Below, one piece after another: positions 56,589-64,000 of a stretch of DNA of 64,000 nucleotides. Both the position numbers and the translations under genes were made by a program. Under the pieces are notes generated by a model. The model made no database searches and was not told where the DNA came from. It saw only the letters and a program-made list of their open reading frames with translations. Source of the DNA: Rhodococcus sp. IEGM 1381 (GTDB taxonomy: Bacteria; Actinomycetota; Actinomycetes; Mycobacteriales; Mycobacteriaceae); assembly GCF_030056795.1 (NCBI RefSeq), contig NZ_JASHKQ010000004.1, positions 62,001-126,000 on the forward strand, given 5' to 3'. Numbering within the stretch: position 1 is the first letter of the stretch; every line of letters begins with the position of its first letter.

Positions 56589-57413
56589 ATGGGCGGATTG
56601 CTCGAAGGCAAGACCATTCTCATCACCGGCATCATCACCGATGCCTCCATCGCGTTCCACGCCGCTGCTATGGCGCAGGAGCAGGGTGCGAAGGTGATCA
56701 TCACCGGGTTCGATCGGCTGCGTCTCATCGACCGCATCGCGCAGCGTCTGCCCAAGGAGGTGCCCCCGGCGATCGAGCTCGACGCCACCAACGAGGAGCA
56801 CCTCGCGGCGCTGGCCGATCGCGTACGCGAAGTAGCACCCGAGGGTATCGACGGGGTTCTGCACTCGATCGCATTCGCGCCCCGCACCCTGATGGGACCG
56901 GACGCCAAGCCGTTCCTCGAAGGCCCCGGCCCCGATGCCGCGAGGGCGTTCGAGATCTCCGCGTGGAGCTATGCGTCGCTGGCTCGCGCTGTGCTGCCGG
57001 TCATGAACGAGGGTGGCTCCATCGTCGGAATGGACTTCGACCCCCGTACGTCCATGCCGTACTACAACTGGATGGGTGTCGCCAAGGCTGCACTCGAATC
57101 GGTCAACCGCTACGTTGCTCGGGAAGTGGGAGCCGCCAAGCGAATTCGCTCCAATCTCGTTGCGGCAGGACCGATCAGGACGCTCGCCGCCAAGGCAATT
57201 GCGGGTACGGCGACCGGTGATGCAGCCAAGATGGACCAGCTGAACGTCTACTGGGACGGTGCCGCCCCGATCGGCTGGGATGTCAACGACCCGACCGTCG
57301 TCGCGAAGTCCATCGTCGCGCTCCTCTCCGATTGGCTGCCCGGCACGACGGGATCCATCGTGTACGTCGACGGTGGAGCCAGCCACAACACGTATCTGCC
57401 CGAAAACATGTGA
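56589..57413 (+). CDS. inhA: NADH-dependent enoyl-ACP reductase InhA
   Basis: Last step of the FAS-II cycle, target of isoniazid-NAD and ethionamide adducts in mycobacteria. 274 aa, clearly InhA-like: [20 protein letters not shown] at the start, cofactor-site S93 (S94 in M. tuberculosis), catalytic Y159 and K166 with the same spacing as Y158/K165, and a C-terminal [20 protein letters not shown] end. The residues I can compare at classic resistance positions look wild type. Followed by a stem-loop. Confidence 0.96.
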   Translation: MGGLLEGKTILITGIITDASIAFHAAAMAQEQGAKVIITGFDRLRLIDRIAQRLPKEVPPAIELDATNEEHLAALADRVREVAPEGIDGVLHSIAFAPRTLMGPDAKPFLEGPGPDAARAFEISAWSYASLARAVLPVMNEGGSIVGMDFDPRTSMPYYNWMGVAKAALESVNRYVAREVGAAKRIRSNLVAAGPIRTLAAKAIAGTATGDAAKMDQLNVYWDGAAPIGWDVNDPTVVAKSIVALLSDWLPGTTGSIVYVDGGASHNTYLPENM

Positions 57414-57418
57414 CACCA

Positions 57419-57448
57419 CGGTGGGCGGAACCGCACGAGCGCCCACCG
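57419..57448 (+). terminator. Stem-loop after inhA
   Basis: CGGTGGGCG (57419-57427), 12-nt loop, CGCCCACCG (57440-57448), 6 nt after the inhA stop. A 9-bp perfect GC stem. It may end or weaken transcription before hemH, which has its own CACAAT box 7 nt before its ATG. Confidence 0.55.
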
Positions 57449-57512
57449 AGAGGTTTCGTTCGCCGATCGGACCCCTACCGGGGCCGGTCGGCGACGGGGG
57501 CACAATGGATAC

Positions 57513-58598
57513 ATGACCACCCCTGAAGACTTCGACGCACTGCTGGTGCTCTCGTTCGGCGGGCCGGAACAGCCCGCCGACGTACGCCCGTTCCTGGAGA
57601 ACGTGACTCGTGGACGCGGAGTGCCGCCCGAGCGTCTGGACGACGTCGTCGAGCACTACATGCATTTCGGGGGTGTTTCCCCGATCAACGAGCTCAATCG
57701 CAACATCATCTCGGCACTGCGTGACGAATTCGATTCGGCTGGAATCGATCTGCCGATCTACTTCGGAAACCGCAACTGGCATCCGATGATCGAGGACACC
57801 GTAGCGACCATGAAGTCGGACGGGATCGCCAACGCCCTGGTGTTCCCGACGTCGGCGTGGGGTGGCTACTCCGGGTGCAGGCAGTATCACGAGGACATCG
57901 TCCGAGCCCGCGACACAGTGGGCGACGGCGCACCGCACCTGCTCAAGATCCGGCAGTACTACGACCACCCGCTGATGGTCGACGCCTTCACCGATGCCGT
58001 CGCATCGGCGCGAGCCTCACTGCCCGAGCAGCACCGCGCCGGTGCACGCCTGGTGTTCACCGCACACTCCATTCCCTCCGCCGCCGACGCCAATGCCGGC
58101 CCGCCCGAGGACGGCGGGCATCTCTACAGCCGTCAGGTAGCCGAGGCCTCGAGGCTCGTTGCGGCCGCGTCCGGTATCGAGGACTACGACCTGGTGTGGC
58201 AGTCCCGATCGGGACCGCCACAGGTTCCGTGGCTGGACCCCGACATCTGCGACCATCTCGAAGCGCTCTCGGCTCGGTCGGTCGAATCGGTGATCGTGTG
58301 TCCGATCGGATTCGTGTCCGACCATCTCGAGGTCGTGTGGGATCTCGACACCGAGGCCGAGGAGAAGGCGCGCGAGCTCGGAATGGCCTTCGCGCGCGCA
58401 GGCACTCCCGGTTCGGATGCGCGCTTCCCGAAAATGATTCGCGAACTCGTGGACGAGTACCGCCTCGGTGCCGACTGCCGCCGCGGGCTCGGACGCGTGC
58501 CGGGCTACGGTTCGACGCTGGATGGAAAGCGCTGCGCCGTCGGATGCTGCGAGCAACCGTCCCGGCCCACTCGTCCTGCCGGAGCCGCTGCCCGATAG
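57513..58598 (+). CDS. hemH: Ferrochelatase (coproporphyrin type)
   Basis: Inserts iron into porphyrin; in actinobacteria this enzyme is the coproporphyrin ferrochelatase (CpfC). 361 aa: [14 protein letters not shown] start, [24 protein letters not shown] with the catalytic His, [16 protein letters not shown], and [20 protein letters not shown]. The [2Fe-2S] ligands expected in this group are present as an inner Cys (GGYSGCRQY) and a C-terminal cluster KRCAVGCC. After inhA as in mycobacteria. Confidence 0.95.
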   Translation: MTTPEDFDALLVLSFGGPEQPADVRPFLENVTRGRGVPPERLDDVVEHYMHFGGVSPINELNRNIISALRDEFDSAGIDLPIYFGNRNWHPMIEDTVATMKSDGIANALVFPTSAWGGYSGCRQYHEDIVRARDTVGDGAPHLLKIRQYYDHPLMVDAFTDAVASARASLPEQHRAGARLVFTAHSIPSAADANAGPPEDGGHLYSRQVAEASRLVAAASGIEDYDLVWQSRSGPPQVPWLDPDICDHLEALSARSVESVIVCPIGFVSDHLEVVWDLDTEAEEKARELGMAFARAGTPGSDARFPKMIRELVDEYRLGADCRRGLGRVPGYGSTLDGKRCAVGCCEQPSRPTRPAGAAAR

Positions 58599-58631
58599 TC
58601 CGCGATCGAACGACCGACGGGCATCAAGCGG
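58585..58631. terminator. Possible stem between convergent hemH and the Rv1486c-like gene
   Basis: CCGCT-x-CCCG near 58585-58594 can pair with CGGGC (58618-58622) and AGCGG (58627-58631), leaving an internal loop. It covers the 25-bp gap between the two stop codons. Weak, with a large apical loop. Confidence 0.25.
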
Positions 58632-59454
58632 AGTGCATCGCCGCTTCGATGCTCGTCGCGACAGCGATGGTGCGGGCGGTACGGACCGCAGCCCACAGCG
58701 GCCGAACCAACTCTTCGCGCGCCGCAGCGGCTCTCGCGGTGGGGGCTTCCGACGGAGCAGACCCGGCCGCGACGGTCAGAATGGCCGCAACCCGGTCGGC
58801 CGATTCGAGTACCCGGAACGCCCTGTCCGACATCTCGGCGGGGTAGCGATGCCGGGCCGCATCGGCGATCAGTTCGGCGATGCGGGCACGTGGATCGGAT
58901 TGCAGGGTTCGGGTGGGCAGCGACTGCATCTGGGCGAGAGCGTCCGCCGCGCCGCGAACGGCCTCGCGCATCTCGTATTCGGCCTCGCCCAGGCCTTGTT
59001 CACGATGGCCGTGCTCGGGAACGACGATCGAATAAACGGTCCAGCGCAACACATCCGGTCCCTCGACAACTGGCACCACTCCGATCCCGTGGTTGCCCGA
59101 GGCACCGACGATCACGGCCTGCCCGGAGTTCAGGGCGGCGCTCGAGAAATCCGTGTTCGCCGGTAGTCCGCTCACGGCCCCCGGGGCAGGCAGAACGAGC
59201 CTGACCCGGTCGTCTCCGACCGCAGACCGCATCTGCGCCCCTGCGGTGGCCCTGATCGCCTGCAGCAGGCCTGCGATTCCCTCGACGTAACCGGGATGCT
59301 GCAGGCCGAAGCTCTCGGCCGCACCCACATCTCCCGCACCCACGAGATGCATCGGTGCCCACTCGGACATGGCGTCGATGACGTCGTCCGGTGAGCTGGC
59401 ACCAGCCAGCCAGGAACTGGCCCACAGGGCAAGACTTGCACTCGAAGAACACAC
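58624..59454 (-). CDS. Conserved hypothetical protein (Rv1486c-like)
   Basis: 276 aa, rich in Ala, with no obvious membrane helix or signal peptide. Seen: GYVEGIAGLLQAIRATAGAQ, RLVLPAPGAVSGLPANTDF, SGQAVIVGASGNHGIGVVP, and a C-terminal helical region RVAAILTVAAGSAPSEAPTA. It keeps the place of Rv1486c between hemH and the NfeD gene. Function unknown; I would not assign one. The GTG start is 8 nt after TATGCT (59468-59463), supporting this start. Divergent from the DUF3097 gene. Confidence 0.7.
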   Translation of the reverse strand: MCSSSASLALWASSWLAGASSPDDVIDAMSEWAPMHLVGAGDVGAAESFGLQHPGYVEGIAGLLQAIRATAGAQMRSAVGDDRVRLVLPAPGAVSGLPANTDFSSAALNSGQAVIVGASGNHGIGVVPVVEGPDVLRWTVYSIVVPEHGHREQGLGEAEYEMREAVRGAADALAQMQSLPTRTLQSDPRARIAELIADAARHRYPAEMSDRAFRVLESADRVAAILTVAAGSAPSEAPTARAAAAREELVRPLWAAVRTARTIAVATSIEAAMHSA

Positions 59455-59507
59455 GACTCACGAGCATAGGTCGGCGTGGCGAACCGTGCTCGGGACGCCG
59501 ATGTGGC

Positions 59508-59513
59508 TAGCGT
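59508..59513 (+). promoter_or_regulatory. -10 box before the DUF3097 gene
   Basis: TAGCGT ends 8 nt before GTG 59522. It supports a leaderless transcript and this start codon. Confidence 0.4.
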
Positions 59514-59521
59514 TGATCGCC

Positions 59522-60340
59522 GTGAACGACATGTACGGCGGAGACATTCTCAAAGGGCACAGTCGGATGCGGAAGGTACCGGCGCCGGAAGTTCCGGCCG
59601 AGCGCGGACTGGTCGTCGAGGACGCCGGAACCGGTTACTGCGGTGCGGTGGTCGGATTCGAGCGCACCTATGACGGAGACTTCGTCCGGCTCGAAGACGG
59701 TGCCCGCACCACGCGTCTGTTCGCCCTGCGCGATGCCGCGTTCCTGATCGACGGCCGTCGGGTGACTTTGGTCCGCCCGAAGCCCGTGGCTGCGACACCG
59801 CAGCAGACGCGCTCTGCCTCCGGGTCCACCAAAGTCGAGGGACTGCGGGCACGGACGGCCCGCGCGAGCCGGATCTGGGTAGAAGGCGTGCACGACGCGG
59901 CCCTCGTGGAAAGTGTGTGGGGACACGATCTTCGAGTGGAGGGAGTGGTCGTCGAGCACCTGGAGGGTCTTGACAACCTGGGGGAGCGATTGGCCGATTT
60001 CGGTCCTGGTCCAGGGCGTCGTGTCGGCGTGCTGGTGGACCATTTGGTGACCGGGTCCAAGGAGTCGAAGTTGACGAGGTCGCTGGGCGAGCACGTGCTG
60101 GTCACCGGTCATCCGTTCATCGACGTCTGGGAGGCCGTCAAGCCCGCTGCTGTCGGTATCGATGCCTGGCCGAAGATCCCGCGAGGCGAGGATTGGAAGA
60201 CCGGAATCTGCCGAGAGCTGGGGTGGGGCAGTCCGCGGGAGGGGTGGCGTCGGGTGTATTCGTCGGTATCGAGCTTCCGTGATCTCGAAGCACCACTGAT
60301 CGGAGCCGTCGAACATTTGGTCGACTTCGTCACCGAGTAG
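59522..60340 (+). CDS. DUF3097 family protein
   Basis: 272-aa actinobacterial protein of the DUF3097 family. The N-terminal ~85 residues look like a beta-rich SH3-like domain (RGLVVEDAGTGYCGAVVGFE, DAAFLIDGRRVTLVRPK). The C-terminal part has a TOPRIM-like pattern: Glu121 in IWVEGVHDAALVESVWG and a later hydrophobic-Asp strand VGVLVDHLV (D173). The motif is degenerate, and activity is not shown for the family. GTG 59522 is chosen over the longer frame, which would overlap the divergent gene. Function unknown. Confidence 0.75.
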   Translation: MNDMYGGDILKGHSRMRKVPAPEVPAERGLVVEDAGTGYCGAVVGFERTYDGDFVRLEDGARTTRLFALRDAAFLIDGRRVTLVRPKPVAATPQQTRSASGSTKVEGLRARTARASRIWVEGVHDAALVESVWGHDLRVEGVVVEHLEGLDNLGERLADFGPGPGRRVGVLVDHLVTGSKESKLTRSLGEHVLVTGHPFIDVWEAVKPAAVGIDAWPKIPRGEDWKTGICRELGWGSPREGWRRVYSSVSSFRDLEAPLIGAVEHLVDFVTE

Positions 60341-60385
60341 GGCTGTGTCCAGCAACGCACCGGCAATTGTCCGATTCGTGATTGG

Positions 60386-60826
60386 ATGGAGGCTGTGGCA
60401 GCGATCATTTGGCTCATAGCGGCGGTGGTGCTCGCCGGTGCCGAGGCACTGACGGGCGACTTCTTTCTTCTGATGATCGCCGGCGGTGCGCTCGGTACTG
60501 CAGGGGTTTCTGCTCTTACGGATTTCCCGGTGTGGGCCGATGCGATCGTCTTCGGTGTCCTGTCTCTGTCGCTGGTTCTCGGGTTGCGACCGATTCTGTT
60601 GCGGCGCTTCGCGAATCCGCCCGATATCCCGATGGGCATGGCAGCACTCACCGGCAAGAGTGCTGTGGTGCTCGAGCAGGTCACTGCACACGAAGGCCAG
60701 ATCAAGCTCGGTGGTGAGGTGTGGACCGCTCGTCCACTCGACGAGACCGAGGTCTATGCCCCGGGTACCACCGTGACCGTGATGGAAATAGACGGCGCTA
60801 CCGCCGTCGTATGGAAGGGACCGTAG
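60386..60826 (+). CDS. NfeD-like membrane protein
   Basis: 146 aa. Two or three transmembrane helices in the first ~70 residues (IIWLIAAVVLAGAEALTGDF, FFLLMIAGGALGTAGVSAL, AIVFGVLSLSLVLGL) followed by an OB-fold domain (GKSAVVLEQV to VMEIDGATAVVWKG). NfeD proteins act with SPFH proteins in membrane microdomains, and one is encoded 3 bp downstream. Alternative start GTG 60395. Rv1487 position. Confidence 0.88.
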   Translation: MEAVAAIIWLIAAVVLAGAEALTGDFFLLMIAGGALGTAGVSALTDFPVWADAIVFGVLSLSLVLGLRPILLRRFANPPDIPMGMAALTGKSAVVLEQVTAHEGQIKLGGEVWTARPLDETEVYAPGTTVTVMEIDGATAVVWKGP

Positions 60827-60829
60827 TCA

Positions 60830-62014
60830 GTGGAAGCACTCATCGCACTGGCTGTCATCGTCGTGTTCGTCGCGGTGTTGATGGCCAAGTCCATCTCGAT
60901 CGTCCCGCAAGCCGAGGCAGCCGTGATCGAGCGGCTCGGCCGCTACACGCGCACCGTGTCCGGTCAACTCACGTTTCTCGTACCGTTCGTCGACCGCATT
61001 CGTGCCAAAGTCGACCTGCGCGAGCGGGTCGTGTCGTTTCCGCCGCAGCCGGTGATCACCAAGGACAACCTGACTGTGTCGATCGATACCGTCGTCTACT
61101 TCCAGGTGACCAATCCGCAAGCGGCCGTGTACGAGATCAACAACTACATCGTCGGCGTCGAGCAGTTGACAACCACCACGCTGCGTAACGTCGTCGGCGG
61201 AATGACGCTGGAAGAGACGCTCACCTCGCGTGATTCGATCAACGGTCAACTGCGCGTCGTGCTGGACGAGGCGACCGGACGCTGGGGCCTGCGCGTCGCC
61301 CGAGTGGAGCTCAAGAGTATCGATCCGCCGCCCTCGATCCAGGAGTCGATGGAGAAGCAGATGAAGGCCGATCGCGAGAAGCGAGCGACCATCCTCACTG
61401 CCGAAGGCCATCGTGAATCGGCCATCAAGACGGCCGAGGGTGACAAGCAGAGCCGGATCCTCGCCGCCGAGGGTGGCAAGCAAGCGTCCATTCTCACCGC
61501 GGAGGGTGAACGGCAGTCGCGCATCCTGCGGGCACAGGGTGATCGTGCGGCGAAGTATCTCGAAGCTCAGGGTCAGGCCAAGGCGATCGAGAAGGTGTTC
61601 GGTGCCATCAAGGCCGGCAAGCCCACGCCCGAGTTGCTCGCGTACCAGTACATGCAGACCCTGCCGCAGATGGCGCAGGGCGACGCGAACAAGGTGTGGA
61701 TGATTCCGAGCGACTTCGGCGATGCGCTCAAGGGTTTTGCGAAGACACTCGGCACGCCGGGCGAGGACGGGGTCTTCCGCTACGAGCCCAACGAGTCGGC
61801 GGGCAACGAGCCCAAGCCCGAGGACGACTCGGACGAGGTTGCCGAATGGTTCGAGACCAAGACCGATCCGGCAGTCGCCGAGGCGGTCAAGGCCGCCGAG
61901 GCAGTGGCCCGCAAGCCGGTCGACACGTCGATGGCGCCGTCACCCGAACTCTCGAAGGGCTTCGACGTCGGTGCCCTGTCTGCGTCGCCCGAGGCGGAGC
62001 CTGAACAGCGCTGA
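60830..62014 (+). CDS. SPFH/Band 7 (stomatin-like) protein
   Basis: 394 aa. N-terminal membrane anchor (ALIALAVIVVFVAVLMA), SPFH domain (about 25-185; SIVPQAEAAVIERLGRYTRT, PPPSIQESMEKQMKADREKR), then a coiled coil built of 11-residue repeats of the type AEGxxxSxIxx (TAEGDKQSRILAAEG and similar) from about 180 to 250. A variable acidic, Pro-rich tail follows from about 310. Works with the NfeD partner just upstream. Rv1488 position. Likely a membrane-organising scaffold; exact role unknown. Confidence 0.9.
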   Translation: MEALIALAVIVVFVAVLMAKSISIVPQAEAAVIERLGRYTRTVSGQLTFLVPFVDRIRAKVDLRERVVSFPPQPVITKDNLTVSIDTVVYFQVTNPQAAVYEINNYIVGVEQLTTTTLRNVVGGMTLEETLTSRDSINGQLRVVLDEATGRWGLRVARVELKSIDPPPSIQESMEKQMKADREKRATILTAEGHRESAIKTAEGDKQSRILAAEGGKQASILTAEGERQSRILRAQGDRAAKYLEAQGQAKAIEKVFGAIKAGKPTPELLAYQYMQTLPQMAQGDANKVWMIPSDFGDALKGFAKTLGTPGEDGVFRYEPNESAGNEPKPEDDSDEVAEWFETKTDPAVAEAVKAAEAVARKPVDTSMAPSPELSKGFDVGALSASPEAEPEQR

Positions 62015-62026
62015 GATCTTCGGTGA

Positions 62027-62536
62027 TCAGTTGAACAGGGCGGTTCCTACACCGGCAGCGGCCAGGGCCCACAGCACACTGGCGAAGGTGCCGATGATGA
62101 ACTGTTCGGAGGCATGGGATTCGCGCAGCTCGGGATAGCGCGCAAGTCCCTTGACTGCCAGCACGATGGCGATCCCTTCCGGCCACCCGGCGAGGATCGA
62201 CACGGCGACGGCCACGCGTTCGAGAATGCCGATGGTCAATCCACCACGAAGCGGCTCGACCGGATCGTCTCCGGTCGAGTCGCTCTGTCGTCGTGCGACG
62301 CGAAACACGGTGGGCACCATCGCTGTTCCGCCCAGGGCCGCAGCGACGACGCTGAGGACCACTCCGACGGCATGGCCCAGACCGTAGGCCGGTCCGGCCA
62401 CCGTGGCCAGGATTGCCGCTGCCGCGAGCAGACTCGACACGGCGACGGTGGGCAACCATCGGCGAATTCCGGTGCCGGCGGGGACGGTAGCGGCGACTGC
62501 AGTCAGTGCCAGTAGCACGAGGGTGGCAACGATCAT
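62027..62536 (-). CDS. Membrane protein paired with the SatD-like regulator
   Basis: 169 aa with about four hydrophobic segments: VATLVLLALTAVAATV, WLPTVAVSSLLAAAAILATV, GLGHAVGVVLSVVAAALG, and later VSILAGWPEGIAIVLAVKGL and FIIGTFASVLWALAAAGVG. A charged stretch VFRVARRQSDSTGDDPVEP lies in the middle. The start ATG overlaps the stop of the regulator gene by 4 nt, so the two are translated together. I do not recognise a function. Confidence 0.75.
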   Translation of the reverse strand: MIVATLVLLALTAVAATVPAGTGIRRWLPTVAVSSLLAAAAILATVAGPAYGLGHAVGVVLSVVAAALGGTAMVPTVFRVARRQSDSTGDDPVEPLRGGLTIGILERVAVAVSILAGWPEGIAIVLAVKGLARYPELRESHASEQFIIGTFASVLWALAAAGVGTALFN

Positions 62537-63132
62537 GGCCGATGGCTTCCCGTCGTGTTCGCGGTGTCGAGCAATCGAGTCGCCAGGGTGCGGCCCGCGT
62601 TCTCCACCTGCCAGCCGGCGACGGAGAGTCGTTGCGACATAGCTTGTTTGCTGATCTTCAACAGCTCTGCCGCGTCGGTCTGCGACAACCCGCCCTCCAT
62701 GAGTGCAACCGCTTCGCGGCCGTGGTCCGAGCGGCGGCCGATCAGGAGGGCAACAAGGGTGAATGCCGTCTCGGCATCTTCGGCGGCAGTGGGCTCGGGG
62801 CCGGAGACGGCCAGCGCGGCGGGGGTCCCCTTGGCCCTGGTCACAGCGTCTCGAGCTGCCTCGAATGCTGGGCCACGTCCGGCTCGCGTGGTTTCCGGTA
62901 GTGGAAGCTCGACGGAACCGATGCCGATTCCTACGCTCCACTGTGGCGTGGACACCAGTTCGAGCGCGATGGAGACGACGGTGGCGGCGTCCTCGCACAC
63001 GGCTTGGACTTCGTCTCCTGCTGTGCGATCGAAAGGACGGATCAGCTCGTGGTCGCGATAGCGGTCGAGCAGCTCGGGTACCCGATCGATATCACGTCTA
63101 CTTCGACGTTGGTCCACGGTGAGAACGAACAT
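62533..63132 (-). CDS. SatD-like HTH protein
   Basis: 199 aa. The first ~95 residues (FVLTVDQRRSRRDIDRVPEL, DRTAGDEVQAV, WSVGIGIGSVELP, GRGPAFEAARDAVTRAK) follow the pattern of the SatD family, which resembles a degenerate nucleotide-cyclase/GGDEF-like fold. The C-terminal part contains a helix-turn-helix, GLSQTDAAELLKISKQAMSQ. It may sense something through the N-domain and bind DNA through the HTH. A TTGACT-N17-TAGCCT promoter with an overlapping inverted repeat lies 6 nt upstream of the ATG, suggesting leaderless, possibly self-regulated expression. Confidence 0.7.
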   Translation of the reverse strand: MFVLTVDQRRSRRDIDRVPELLDRYRDHELIRPFDRTAGDEVQAVCEDAATVVSIALELVSTPQWSVGIGIGSVELPLPETTRAGRGPAFEAARDAVTRAKGTPAALAVSGPEPTAAEDAETAFTLVALLIGRRSDHGREAVALMEGGLSQTDAAELLKISKQAMSQRLSVAGWQVENAGRTLATRLLDTANTTGSHRP

Positions 63133-63138
63133 TGGACA

Positions 63139-63167
63139 AGGCTAGGTCGTTGATTTGATATAGTCAA
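63139..63167 (-). promoter_or_regulatory. Canonical leaderless promoter of the SatD-like gene
   Basis: On the minus strand TTGACT (63167-63162), 17-bp spacer, TAGCCT (63144-63139), then 6 nt to the ATG. It is the best -35/-10 pair in the window. Confidence 0.7.
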
Positions 63168-63181
63168 GCTTCAAGGCTTGA
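63164..63181. promoter_or_regulatory. Inverted repeat TCAAGC-TTCAAG-GCTTGA over the -35
   Basis: Six-base arms around TTCAAG, with CAAG occurring twice. It overlaps the -35 of the SatD-like gene and encodes the last codons of the upstream TVP38/TMEM64 gene. Possible autoregulatory operator. Confidence 0.45.
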
Positions 63182-63880
63182 TTCATCGGAGTCAAGGTTC
63201 TCGCCCTGCTGACTGCCAGCAGCAACACGCTCCGACTTCGAGCCGCGCGAGAGCCGCCAATCCACCACCAGGCCACTCAGTCCGATCGCGATGCAGACCG
63301 CGGACAGCACCAGCAGCACCGGATGCGTCTCACCTCCGATGGCACCGCCGATCACGACGATCCCAAGAGTGCCCGGCAGCATGCCGACCGCGGTCGCCGC
63401 AGCGAACGGCACGAGACGCACTGCAGATACACCGCAGGCGTAGTTCACCAACGAGAACGGCACCGGGGCGATCAAGCGCAGAGAGCCGACGGCCAGCCAG
63501 CCTCTCCGGCGAAGGCTGTCGTCGATCGAGTCCAGGACCGAATGCGACATTCGAGCTGCCACGGCCTCGCGTCCGATCGCGCGGACCAGCAACAGAGCCA
63601 GGATCGCGCTGACCGTCGACGCTCCGATAGTGACGGCCAGACCGGTCAGCGGGCCGAACAGAACTCCGGCACTGAGTGTGAACAGGGTTCTCGGGACCGG
63701 CGCAATGGTCGCGACCGCGTGCACGGCGAAGAAGGCGAGCGGGAACGCAGGCCCGACGGCTGTTCCCCACTGGCGAATCTCTTCGACACTCGGATGGGGA
63801 GCGAACACGGCCACGAGGGCGAAGACGACGATCACCGCCACCAGGGCGATCAGTCGGAGGTCGCGCAGGTGCCGGGTCAC
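63164..63880 (-). CDS. TVP38/TMEM64 family membrane protein (Rv1491c-like)
   Basis: 238 aa, DedA-superfamily (VTT domain) protein with about five or six transmembrane helices. Family core: TLFTLSAGVLFGPLTGLAVT, then RRGWLAVGSLRLIAPVPFSLVNYACG with the conserved Arg and Pro, and the GMLPGTLGIVVIGG segment. The C-terminal ~35 residues are charged and cytoplasmic. DedA-family proteins are linked to lipid scrambling and membrane integrity. The GTG start is 8 nt after TACGCT (63894-63889). The end of the gene forms the promoter region of the next one. Confidence 0.88.
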   Translation of the reverse strand: MTRHLRDLRLIALVAVIVVFALVAVFAPHPSVEEIRQWGTAVGPAFPLAFFAVHAVATIAPVPRTLFTLSAGVLFGPLTGLAVTIGASTVSAILALLLVRAIGREAVAARMSHSVLDSIDDSLRRRGWLAVGSLRLIAPVPFSLVNYACGVSAVRLVPFAAATAVGMLPGTLGIVVIGGAIGGETHPVLLVLSAVCIAIGLSGLVVDWRLSRGSKSERVAAGSQQGENLDSDESSLEA

Positions 63881-64000
63881 GAGAGGCCAGCGTACCGGCG
63901 CAAGGTGACGCCTTCGCTATCTCGGAGTTCGACGACCGAGCGGTACGACCGAACGTGAGGTGATCCTCACGATAACCTGCAATGAAGTGGGGTTAGCATC
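63881..64000. other. Right-edge intergenic region
   Basis: Holds the TACGCT box of the TVP38/TMEM64 gene and the inverted repeat GTGAGG-TGAT-CCTCAC (63955-63970). The last bases GTTAGCAT may include a -10 for a plus-strand gene beyond the window; in mycobacteria mutA is next. Confidence 0.4.

Noticed and set aside
63164-63181. KstR2-type site (AnCAAGnnCTTGnT)
   Set aside because: CAAG and CTTG are present, but the spacing between half-sites does not fit, and no cholesterol-ring genes are nearby.

Overview
The window is high-GC actinobacterial chromosome. Gene content and order match the core block that in Mycobacterium tuberculosis runs from about Rv1406 (fmt) to Rv1491c. Several features point to Rhodococcus or a close Nocardiaceae relative rather than Mycobacterium. 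A ppc gene sits after secG, a lycopene cyclase and Ku cluster sits after the suf operon, there are no PE/PPE genes, and ripB and the lprG-P55 pair are missing from their mycobacterial places. The mycolic-acid pair fabG1-inhA and the lipomannan mannosyltransferase mptB indicate a mycolate-containing envelope. No tRNA, rRNA, CRISPR, IS element or prophage was seen, and no region looks recently acquired.

Layout. 1-13.5 kb: the end of a PadR regulator, fmt-rsmB, rpe and a riboflavin operon (ribD-ribE-ribBA-ribH-PH protein), then uvrC-rapZ-yvcK-whiA. 13.6-20.4 kb: lower glycolysis (gap-pgk-tpiA), secG, ppc and a small membrane protein. 20.4-26.9 kb, minus strand: the pentose-phosphate operon tkt-tal-zwf-opcA-pgl. 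27-34.5 kb: heme O/A synthesis (ctaB, ctaA), a quinone oxidoreductase, a conserved small protein, an ABC exporter and mptB. 34.6-41.1 kb: the sufR-B-D-C-S-U-T iron-sulfur assembly operon. 41-44 kb, minus strand: SDR, lycopene cyclase and Ku. 44-49.3 kb: an ABC-F protein, an AcnR-like repressor and aconitase. 49.6-55.7 kb: a membrane protein, the RipA-type cell-wall hydrolase and the MoxR-DUF58-VWA set. 55.8-58.6 kb: fabG1-inhA-hemH. 58.6-64 kb: conserved actinobacterial proteins (Rv1486c-like, DUF3097, NfeD, SPFH, a SatD-like regulator with a membrane partner, and a TVP38/TMEM64 protein).

How the genes work together. Sugar-phosphate metabolism (glycolysis, pentose phosphate, anaplerosis, aconitase) sits beside cofactor supply (riboflavin, Fe-S, heme) and envelope synthesis and remodelling. 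Two regulator-operator pairs can be read directly. SufR faces an ACACT-N5-TGTGA palindrome that overlaps its own start codon. An AcnR-like TetR protein is paired with a CAGTAC-N4-GTCCTG site lying between the -35 and -10 elements of acn.

A window-wide pattern is that at least eleven genes carry a TANNNT -10 box 6-8 nt before the start codon, which predicts leaderless transcripts and helped choose starts. I did not find a convincing previously undescribed system. The best leads are the SatD-like HTH/membrane-protein pair, a TOPRIM-like reading of the DUF3097 protein, the SDR-CrtL-Ku cluster, and a 32-bp tandem repeat where ripB would be.
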